Shown here one piece after another: positions 34,001 through 40,900 of a stretch of DNA of 42,677 bases; positions within the stretch are counted from its first letter, which is position 1, and every line of letters starts with the position of its first letter. Origin of the DNA: an uncultured Rhodospirillales bacterium (lineage in GTDB: Bacteria > Pseudomonadota > Alphaproteobacteria > RF32 > CAG-239); contig CACWQT010000011.1 of assembly GCA_902763185.1 (NCBI GenBank), positions 96,189 to 138,865 of the forward strand, read 5' to 3'. Under the pieces are notes generated by a model. It was not told where the DNA came from. It saw nothing but the letters and a program-made list of their open reading frames with translations, and ran no database searches. Both the position numbers and the translations under genes were made by a program.

Positions 34001-34874
34001 GGCAGAGAAGCTGAAAGCGTTAGGCATTGAAGACGGAACTTATATGCTGATTGATAAAAATGATGATTTTTATACGCTTTATAGCGGGGCAAACGGCCCT
34101 GAGGGCAGAAGCGTTAAAGGTTATTTGGAAAGTGGTGAAAAACAAATTGCAAAAACCGGAAAGGACGCCGTATATTGTTCCAACAACGGGATTGTCGGGG
34201 CGTATTTTAAGGAAGGCGTTTATGTTATTACAACCGATTACGAACTAAAGAGTGCTTTGCGTTTCAGAGGGGAAGAAACCAGCTTGGGGGTTATGCTTTC
34301 TAACGGGGAGCCGTTTGTGAATAAAGACGGTAAAATTGATGATACGGCAAAAGCGCTTAATCTGCTCTGGTGCGGTGATGATAAAAAAGACGGTATCAGA
34401 GGAAAAGGCGATAAAGTTTATGCAAAACGTGCAGAGGCTTATCAGGCAAGGCAGAAATGGCTTAAAGAGCTTGCTAATGCCTCGGCTGCCGATAAAGTGC
34501 ATCATTCTTTGGAGCAATTATGTGCGCTGGGTGATAAATATGATAAAAGCGGTCAGTTAAAGGAAACTTTAGCGACAACCTATATTAAAGAGCCGGATAA
34601 GATGCTCGGCTTGGAATTTTGGGGTGATGTTGTTAATAAATATGCCGAGAAGACTCCGGAAAGCAAAGATAAAATGATTTTAGAAATCAGCAAAGTCGGC
34701 GGTGATATTGCTAAAGAAGTGAAATTAAACGGAACAAAACAGGCTTATAAAGCCGTTAAAAAACGCTGTGCGGAATGTGAAAACTCTGATGATATGCTTA
34801 AAACGGCTAAGAGTTGTGCGGCGCGTTCGCATAGTCAGGCCGAGCAATATTTAGATGCGGCGAACAAGAGATAA
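31047..34874 (+). CDS. Large modular protein of unknown function
   Basis: 1275 residues, no signal peptide or membrane segment. Three modules are separated by two nearly identical linkers (residues about 636-681 and 935-980, rich in Lys, Glu, Val and Gln: NETVKIEEVVNKAE, KKEEPVAEVQPIQQTEV). Module 1 (1-630) is helical, then alpha-beta with a Gly/Asn-rich part (GARTNGTSGTTDFYMP). Module 2 (682-934) has FRDYLPDLFARSKHFSPAEY and IGGGYKYPKGMTD. Module 3 (981-1275) starts beta-rich (GTYMLIDKNDDFYTLYSG) and ends helical with several Cys. I recognise no family. The build suits a secreted effector, toxin or scaffold, but nothing here proves export. Confidence 0.7.
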   Translation: MVDTYYKNDAYVSMNGTSSWGNIGQIWNTERQYIMDKPWYDDFIKVLREHGDLEDFLKEKNAKVYHDYMQDKAGFAFNNKKKYEPELKKAEENLKTFDERADIAVYFYNMVKTLKDAYPEDKKSQLQYVLYSYLNEGKFNEHLVANLKASPSGLIDKIKNGAKVSKANQIFEQFMETCQKRQIAENYKDASYSVKNCLYEVADLRCKNLKYYREIMQSDRQSFENTVQSNQGLVSSQQSSIDTYERIFQNELAPKLEKEDKIIRQFAENMKSPQELKQTKSAETFLNDIKSLNDDETVFFNFMMHPKKRFETMMQELGFEIGSGTDKWMCYVNENGTSKKSEVWSPVMTVKEARKIMPLILDNMEISGIKHQGVIMPISEEKLKDIRKGGNEVVPQFNFQQALTDFLKECQTSENKYTQSQIEKEYMETSLFNGTMVSDDYFPWSKRAGRNGVVYAGVNLGYVLQYDGARTNGTSGTTDFYMPTKIGEIEVDGERANVTVGFVNVYEQAKGVDRFYPNFGMEDNAIPYFGRPEMDSETFVTPQKNPLKAKFMHICIGGGSGFFYKIPDTPSPFVQYILDQRKGDVRNTFQFSSGYSPLARLYTQADEVDNGIVVGSGKKQSLSEFLQKAASPVEDKEKEQVNETVKIEEVVNKAESVKKEEPVAEVQPIQQTEVKAEAVKSLGSVVFGKKYPPHMVNGVLNPNSVAFRDYLPDLFARSKHFSPAEYQAEVERKFPKFKKKWYQKALSEKDIEKLMIKEHGFAAMDGANSVPQLEEKLGIKIGGGYKYPKGMTDIEYHAYKMEQIGLYSPYREPNPKTQEDAYICAWQEMHYPREKMLPILQQQYQELIELNPQLKDVKLDTNNPVHLTLFRAGVTYNFPVADINLFIAEHDIGNTAKRHSERMKKELTEAGVSPDITVGWVLSSETIKDIGRKLKEKEQVNETVKIEEVVNKAEPVKKEETVAEVQPVQQTEVKAEVAKSPKDVVAEKLKALGIEDGTYMLIDKNDDFYTLYSGANGPEGRSVKGYLESGEKQIAKTGKDAVYCSNNGIVGAYFKEGVYVITTDYELKSALRFRGEETSLGVMLSNGEPFVNKDGKIDDTAKALNLLWCGDDKKDGIRGKGDKVYAKRAEAYQARQKWLKELANASAADKVHHSLEQLCALGDKYDKSGQLKETLATTYIKEPDKMLGLEFWGDVVNKYAEKTPESKDKMILEISKVGGDIAKEVKLNGTKQAYKAVKKRCAECENSDDMLKTAKSCAARSHSQAEQYLDAANKR
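32952..33090 (+). repeat. In-frame direct repeat, copy 1
   Basis: 139 bp nearly identical to 33849-33987. It encodes the first linker of the large modular protein. The distance between copies is 897 bp, a multiple of three. Confidence 0.9.
33849..33987 (+). repeat. In-frame direct repeat, copy 2
   Basis: Second linker copy. Only a handful of substitutions separate it from 32952-33090, so the duplication is recent or kept alike by recombination. Recombination between the copies would remove module 2 (299 codons) without a frameshift. Confidence 0.9.
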
Positions 34875-34888
34875 GGATACATTGTTTT

Positions 34889-34938
34889 CACCCTCTCTGT
34901 CGCTTCCAGCGACATCTCCCCCGTCTGAGGGGGAGAAA
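34889..34938 (+). repeat. Short palindromic repeat, copy 2
   Basis: The 30-bp unit of 30461-30490, extended here by CTCCCCC-GTCTGA-GGGGGAG, so two hairpins in a row (TGTCGC/GCGACA and CTCCCCC/GGGGGAG). It lies 15 bp after the stop of the large modular gene and may end its transcript or protect the mRNA. Confidence 0.8.
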
Positions 34939-35049
34939 GTGAATTTTACAATTTTCTTGTTGTGACATTAATGAGTTTAAACTCTTTAACTTTATTTTAA
35001 ATATTGTCTGGCAGGCTTAAACCAGTTTTAGATTTAAGGAGGAATTTTT

Positions 35050-35604
35050 ATGATTTGGGTTTTGGGATTTTTAGGTGCATTGATTGCCCTGCTCTATGCT
35101 ATCTATGTCGGATTGGTTAAAAAGAAAAATGATGTTAAAGAATCGGCTTCCGGAATTGATGTGCAACTCAAAAAACGTTATGACCTTATTCCCAATATGC
35201 TTAAAGCGGCGGCAAAGTTTATGGAACATGAAAAAGAGCTTTTCTCGCAATTAACTGCTTTGCGTGAACAAGCCATGAATGCTCAAAATTACAGCGAGAA
35301 GTTTGAAGCTGATGCCAAAATTTCATCAGCATTACGTGCTTTTAATATTCGGGCTGAAGCTTATCCGATGCTTAAATCTGATGCAACAATGGTTAATGCA
35401 CAGCAGGCTATGGCTGAAACAGAAGAGCATATTGCTGCGGCAAGGCGCTTTTATAACTCAGCGGTTAAAGAATACAAAAATGCTTTGGAGATTTTTCCTT
35501 CATCAATGGTTGCGCAAATGATGGGACTTAAAGATGAGTATCCTTTCTTTGAGGCAGAAGATGAAGCTAAAGAATCCATTGATGTGAACGAGTTTTTTAA
35601 CTGA
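35050..35604 (+). CDS. lemA: LemA family protein
   Basis: 184 residues. N-terminal membrane anchor (about 2-22) and then the helical LemA domain: SGIDVQLKKRYDLIPNMLKAA (family signature with the Arg-x-Asp-Leu-Ile-Pro-Asn core), EHEKELFSQLTALREQA, AEAYPMLKSD, and AETEEHIAAARRFYNSAVKEYKNALEIFPSS. LemA proteins are membrane-bound, four-helix proteins of poorly known role, often linked to envelope stress or protease units. GGAGG upstream. A terminator follows at 35651-35678. Confidence 0.93.
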   Translation: MIWVLGFLGALIALLYAIYVGLVKKKNDVKESASGIDVQLKKRYDLIPNMLKAAAKFMEHEKELFSQLTALREQAMNAQNYSEKFEADAKISSALRAFNIRAEAYPMLKSDATMVNAQQAMAETEEHIAAARRFYNSAVKEYKNALEIFPSSMVAQMMGLKDEYPFFEAEDEAKESIDVNEFFN

Positions 35605-35650
35605 TCGACGGGTCGGTTGAAAAAGTATTATTGGGTTTATTAGATGCACA

Positions 35651-35678
35651 AAAGGCAGATTAAGTTCTGCCTTTTTTT
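35651..35678 (+). terminator. Intrinsic terminator of lemA
   Basis: AAAGGCAGA, loop TTAAGT, TCTGCCTTT, followed by T. Confidence 0.9.
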
Positions 35679-35693
35679 GTGTGTGAGGGTAGA

Positions 35694-35816
35694 TGTGCCG
35701 AGCATGATTTTTTTGTTCACAAAAAAATCATTTTGAGCTAAAGCTCGGCACATGAACGACTACGTCGTGTGCTACGCGCACAGCGCCACTACGCGTGGTG
35801 CGGGCAACTTGTTGCC
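35694..35816. repeat. Hairpin-chain element B
   Basis: H0: TGTGCCGAGC (35694-35703) with GCTCGGCACA (35743-35752), enclosing ATGATTTTTTTGT/ACAAAAAAATCAT (35704-35731). H1: ACGAC-TAC-GTCGT (35756-35768). H2: GTGC-TACGC-GCAC (35769-35781). H3: GCGCCAC-TACGC-GTGGTGC (35783-35801). H4: GGCAA-CTTG-TTGCC (35803-35816). Same order and nearly the same spacing as element A, with different stem bases. It lies between lemA and the AlbA_2 gene, outside any gene. Confidence 0.9.
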
Positions 35817-35890
35817 GCTATTATAGGATTAAGCGTTTTTTAAGAAAGAGGTTTTATACTTATTGCAAGTTATGTTTATGGAGGCAAGCG

Positions 35891-36955
35891 ATGTCACGTG
35901 CTGAAGATATTTTTGAAAAGTTGATTTATTTCGGGGAAGATGCCATTGATGAGTTTATCTTAAACAGGCAAACCGAAGAATTGTTTTTGGACTTTAAGCA
36001 AGCGGCCTCCGACGGCAAATCCATGCGGACACTTCATCCTAACGATAGGCGAAATTTATGCAAAGCCATATCGGCTTTTGGTAACTCGGAAGGCGGTGTG
36101 CTCATTTGGGGGGTGGAATGTGCGCGTGATGTGGAAATCGGCGACGTGGCTAAAGCTAAGGTTAAGATTAAAAATGTGCATCGCTTTTTAAGCTGGTTGG
36201 AAAATGCTATCTCCGGTTGCACTATTCCTTCGCATAACAAAGTCCGGAATCATATTATCAGCGCAGATAAGAACGGTGACGGTTTCTTGGCGACCTATAT
36301 TCCCAAATCAGATATTGCCCCACTTATGACAACGGTCGGTAGTCAGATTTATATTCGTTCCGGCTCAAACAATGTCCCTGCCCCGTATGCCGTGGTTGCC
36401 GGTATGTTCGGTAAGCGTCCGCAACCGAATATTGAGCTGGTTATCAGTGAGAAAATGATTGTGACCGGAAAAGAAGCAGAGGAAGATATTTTTGCCGCAA
36501 CGAAAAAAAGTAAGAAGAAAGAAAATTTTGTTAAGGTGCGGTTTTCACTTTTGGCACAAAACAATTCCAATGCCGTGGCTAAAGAGGTATATCTCTCATG
36601 TAATACTGTAAGCACGGGCGGAGATGGCAATAAAGTCAATTTCTACTATGATAGTCAATTAGAGAATTTGGCGGCAGAACATAACTCCATAAACCTGATT
36701 ACACCGCTTGAAATGCGGGTACCGCCCAGAGCGCTCTTTTCTTGCGCTAAGGCTGAAATCAGATTTTCGGATGATATAACCGAAGACTTTTTGATGGACG
36801 GTGTTATCGGGGCTGACGGTGCAACGCCGAAGAGTTTCCGCTTTTATGTTTCTAAAAATGATTTGCGCTCGTTTGTAGCACAAGCTATGCGGAAAAATGC
36901 CGACATTGCGGTCTTGACCAATGAATTTTTCTCTTGTTATCTCAAAACAGAATAG
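35891..36955 (+). CDS. AlbA_2/Schlafen-like domain protein
   Basis: 354 residues from the ATG at 35891, chosen for its GGAGG; a longer frame runs into element B and is not likely. Residues about 25-160 match the AlbA_2 (Schlafen AlbA-like, often called divergent AAA-4) domain: ELFLDFKQAASDGKSM with the key Glu/Asp-Phe-Lys, LHPNDRRNLCKAISAFGNSEGG, VLIWGVE, and IPKSDIAPLMT before the IYIRSGSNNVPAP end. Schlafen-type domains are nucleic-acid binding, some with tRNA or RNA nuclease activity. The C-terminal half (220-350) is beta-rich and unassigned. 12 bp upstream of rnhA, so both are likely co-transcribed. Confidence 0.8.
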   Translation: MSRAEDIFEKLIYFGEDAIDEFILNRQTEELFLDFKQAASDGKSMRTLHPNDRRNLCKAISAFGNSEGGVLIWGVECARDVEIGDVAKAKVKIKNVHRFLSWLENAISGCTIPSHNKVRNHIISADKNGDGFLATYIPKSDIAPLMTTVGSQIYIRSGSNNVPAPYAVVAGMFGKRPQPNIELVISEKMIVTGKEAEEDIFAATKKSKKKENFVKVRFSLLAQNNSNAVAKEVYLSCNTVSTGGDGNKVNFYYDSQLENLAAEHNSINLITPLEMRVPPRALFSCAKAEIRFSDDITEDFLMDGVIGADGATPKSFRFYVSKNDLRSFVAQAMRKNADIAVLTNEFFSCYLKTE

Positions 36956-36967
36956 GAATTTGATGTA

Positions 36968-37411
36968 ATGAAAAGAGTTGAGATTTTTACAGATGGTGCG
37001 TGCTTGGGTAATCCCGGTGCCGGTGGGTGGGGAGCTATTCTTCGCTATAATGATGTTGAAAAAGAACTTTCCGGCGGAGAGGCTGATACCACTAATAATC
37101 GGATGGAATTAACGGCTGTCATCTCGGCATTAAAAGCACTTAAAGAGCCCTGCAATATTACGCTTTATACTGATAGTCGCTATGTGATGGACGGGATTGA
37201 AAAATGGATTTTTAATTGGAAACAAAGTGGTTGGAAGACGGCTAATAAAAAATCTCCGGTGAAAAATGTGGAATTATGGCAAGAGCTTGATGCGCTTCGC
37301 GAAAAACATGAAATTCGTTTTGTGTGGGTGAAGGGACATGCCGGACATCCGGAGAACGAGCGTTGCGATGAATTAGCCAGAAATGAAGCGTTAAAATATA
37401 AAAACGAATAA
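36968..37411 (+). CDS. rnhA: Ribonuclease HI
   Basis: 147 residues. It degrades RNA in RNA-DNA hybrids (R-loops, primers) in the cytoplasm. All four acidic catalytic positions are visible: [12 protein letters not shown] (Asp), NNRMELTAV (Glu), LYTDSRYV (Asp), and [12 protein letters not shown] (Asp), plus the basic [11 protein letters not shown] handle. Usual length. Follows the AlbA_2 gene by 12 bp. Confidence 0.96.
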   Translation: MKRVEIFTDGACLGNPGAGGWGAILRYNDVEKELSGGEADTTNNRMELTAVISALKALKEPCNITLYTDSRYVMDGIEKWIFNWKQSGWKTANKKSPVKNVELWQELDALREKHEIRFVWVKGHAGHPENERCDELARNEALKYKNE

Positions 37412-37440
37412 AAAAAGAGGGAAGCTATCTGCTCCCTCTT
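37409..37440 (-). terminator. Intrinsic terminator, minus strand
   Basis: AAGAGGGA (37415-37422) pairs with TCCCTCTT (37433-37440). The A tract at 37411-37416 gives the T run on the minus strand. It overlaps the last codons of the small unknown gene on the minus strand and may also stop rnhA transcripts weakly. Confidence 0.75.
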
Positions 37441-37796
37441 AATTTAAGCATTTCCATTGAATGAACTTCATACTTGTGTAAGAGATGACTTTCTACTTCT
37501 TCAATCTTCCCCGTGGTGTGTTCGGTGAAGTTGACTTTCATGTTGTGATAAGCATCAGCCAGCCAGGTGGCCAGATTTGCTCGTTCTTCAACACTTAACT
37601 CTGCGACCATGTTGGCAAACATTCTCAAACGAACCTTGTCAGCAGCTTCATTATAAGTCATAGGAGGAAGTTTGGCATCAAGCTCTTCCCACAGTTCTTT
37701 ACCGTATTGCAACTTTTGTTGCTGACGATACTCTTCAGAGCACATCCATTTCAGCTCATGAAGGATTTTTTGGAATAATGATTTTTGTTGTGACAT
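37425..37796 (-). CDS. Small helical protein of unknown function
   Basis: 123 residues, charged and mostly helical (LFQKILHELKWMCSEEYRQQQKLQ, NEAADKVRLRMFANMVAELSVEERANLATWLADAYHNM), no signal peptide or membrane segment. No family recognised. It converges on rnhA, and a strong minus-strand terminator overlaps its last codons, which together with its clean start supports it being a real gene. Confidence 0.65.
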   Translation of the reverse strand: MSQQKSLFQKILHELKWMCSEEYRQQQKLQYGKELWEELDAKLPPMTYNEAADKVRLRMFANMVAELSVEERANLATWLADAYHNMKVNFTEHTTGKIEEVESHLLHKYEVHSMEMLKLRGSR

Positions 37797-37897
37797 AGTT
37801 GTAGAAAATAAAAATTGGTTTATGGGTTTTGATTAGCAAAAAAAAATTGAATTGTCAAGCGAGCAAGTCGTGTTTTAATATTATTCATTCGGCGGCG

Positions 37898-37990
37898 TGT
37901 GCCCAAACACAAGCTCGGCACAAACAGCCTAACGGCTGTCGCCTATGCGGCGGGCACCACTCGCGCCGTGGTGGCGGGGTGCTTACACCC
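37898..37990. repeat. Hairpin-chain element C, abutting autotransporter stop
   Basis: The H0 remnant is TGTGCC (37898-37903) with GGCACA (37917-37922); the right arm AGCTCGGCACA is intact but the AT-rich inner stem is lost. H1: ACAGCC-TAAC-GGCTGT (37924-37939). H2: CGCC-TATGC-GGCG (37940-37952). H3: CACCAC-TCGCGCC-GTGGTG (37955-37973). H4: GGGTG-CTTA-CACCC (37977-37990). The last base of H4 is also the last base of the stop codon (TAG, minus strand). Confidence 0.88.
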
Positions 37991-40900
37991 TAAAAGTGAT
38001 ATTTCATCTCAAACAAGCCGGAATGTGAACTGTAATGCTTGCGGAAGACGCCTAAATACTGAGCACTTATGTCTAATGTTTCATCAAACATCGCCGTGAT
38101 ACCCGTTGATAATTCTATGGAGAACCGATCTAACTCGTTTCCTCTTACTTTATATGCTGAACCGTTGGTTAAGTGAACTAATGCACGATCTTTATCCGAG
38201 AATACATCATATCCTAAACCGATGTAAATTTCAGGTCTTAACTTCACTAATCTGCCGGTTAGACGATTTCTGTAATAATGATCATGGGCAAACTCAACTC
38301 CGGCAACTGCGGTCATCACGTTCATCTCATGTGAGCTTATCTCTTGAATTGCCGTATCACGATAACTGTCACGCGAAATGTAGTTGTATCTGATACCCAT
38401 TTCAGGAGTTGCGGTAAACCGACCTTTACGGAAACGATATCCGGTCATTACTGCGGCATAAATGTTGTCAACATCATAGCTGGCATCAAACTTCTCATTT
38501 AAGGCATATTTGTTTTCATCATACTTGGACCAATTATAAGCTAAGATAGTGTTGATATAGGCTTTGCTCGGTTTGTATTCACTATATGCAAAGGCACTGT
38601 ATGTCTTGATATTGTCGGTGCGGTTGCGGCTCTTGGCTTGGGTGGTATCTGTGGCAAAGCCGATACCAACCGTCGTGGCACGGTTTAACTTCTTATCTGC
38701 TGCCATGACAAAGCCATGTGACTTGAAATCATAAGACGGAACATACTTTTCTCTGTCTAAATTACCGGTTCCGGCATAAGTTTTTGCCCAAATAGAAGCA
38801 TTGTGTGATAAGGTCTGCATAGCATTATCGCCGGCGGCTAAACCAAGTCTTTTACCTAAGTGAACTCTGGTATGTAATTGGTTGGTGATAATATTTGATA
38901 AATGACGGGATTGTTCTATGGATACAATCTTGGTTAATGGAGCAACGGACGGCATTAAAGCCTCTAACTCACGATTAAATCTGGCACCGTCATTTTGAGC
39001 TAAGTCTGCCAACTTATCGGCGGTTAATTGGCTTCTTTCATCCGGGAATTGTTCTTCATCTACCCATGCAATTGCTGCACCGACAAGGTTTTCATCACCG
39101 CCGTTTTCAAGCGATACATCACCTGCCGTCTTAACCAATGAAATCTTGTAAGTTCCGTTCATATCAACTTTGTCAAAGTGATACATGTTATTATCCCAAT
39201 GATCTTCAAAATTATTGAAGTCTTCGTTATTAGCGGATAACAGCTTAAATGTATTCGGTCTGCCGACTTTGGCTAAGCCTTGTGCTAAGGTTGCACTTAA
39301 CTTAGCCCCTTCTTCTACCGTTATTGTATCGGCAGATACGGATCCAAACTCGTCAAGAGAATTAATCTTTAAGGCAAGTGTTGCATCTTTAGAGAAGTGA
39401 GCTTCTTTGACGTTTACGGTGTGGGTGTCAATATCAAAGGTGGCGGCGTTGGTGTTGATCATTGTGCCGGTACCCAGTGAGCCGTCTTCTCTTAGGCTTA
39501 AAATACCGGAGTTGATGTTTACCGTATTATCGTTAATGGCTTTGACTATTTCCATGGTGCTGTTGATATTGACAATACCTGTGCCGTCACCGGTTATCTC
39601 GCTGTTGTTTTCTGTGCCGACCAAGTTCAAAATTCCGGTATTGGAAATATCGCCGATGATATTGGTGATATCGGTGGTGATGTCGCCGCTGTTGGTTATG
39701 TTTCCGGTTATTTTAGCTTCATTATTTATTGTGCCGGCGTTGGTGAGTTGTGCGGTAATATCTCCTTTGTTTTCTAAGGTTGCATCCGATTTAACCTCTA
39801 CCAAGCCTTGTTCGATACTACCGTTATTATTGAAGTTACCCCAAATGTAGGTGTTGCCGGAGCCTGCGATAACTTGATTATTTTCACCGCCCAAGGCATT
39901 TAATTCGCCGTCATTGGTGAGTTCACTATTGTTGGTTAAGTGGGCACGGATTGTGCCGGTATCGGTGTTTTCAAATTGTCCGTTAAGGATTAAGTTGCCA
40001 CCGTCTATGTTGCCTGCGTTTGAGCCGCTTTCTGCGGTTATGGTGCCGGTATTGGTGATAGTACCGTTTTCGGTATTATTAATCGCACCGCTAATTCTGC
40101 CGCTGTTATCTGTATTGCCGCTATTGGTTAAACCACCGTTGAGGTTGCCACTGTTGGTGAGTGTGCCGGAATTTTCGGTTAATCCGATAATGGTGCCGGA
40201 ATTGATAGCCTCTCTGCTGTTTGTGAAGGAGCCGCTGATTGTGCCGGAGTTATTGAGGTTATTCATGCTGATAACACCTCCGATGATGTCATTGCGGTTA
40301 ACTAAATTGCCGGTATTGGTAATGTCAGCGGTGATAATGCCGTCATTTTCTAATTCAGAGCTGTTTCTTAAGGTTTCAGCCGTAATGAAGCCGTTATTAT
40401 TGAGATTTCCGCTGTTTGAAGCGGTATTGGCAGTAATATCTCCGGTATTGTTCAATGTTCCAGAGTTGATTGCCGTTTCAGCGGTAATACTTCCGGTATT
40501 GGTGAGCTCACCGGTATTCTTAAAGGTGTCGGTTGCCTTAATGGTTCCGGTAGAATTCATTGTTCCGCTGTTGGTGGTGTTTTCTGAAATAATATCTCCG
40601 GAGTTGGTCATTTCACCAGTGTTCTTAAATGTATCTGCTGCAATTGTTCCGGTATTGATCATTGTGCCGCTATTGAGCGCATTTTCTGATATAACAATTA
40701 AATCACCAGTATTATTCATAGCACCAATGTTACCGAAGCTGTTTGTTGATATTGTGCCGGTATTTTTAACCGTGCCACTGTTTTGCAAGTCGTCGGTATC
40801 AATGGCGCCTTTGTTATCTAATGAAGCTTCTTCATCAACTTTGATTGTTCCCTGTTCCATTGTGCCGCCGACATTAACTGTTAAGCTGCCGTCTTTGAGT

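Noticed and set aside
35795..35890. N-terminal extension of the AlbA_2 frame
   Set aside because: Runs through hairpin-chain element B; the ATG at 35891 has GGAGG.
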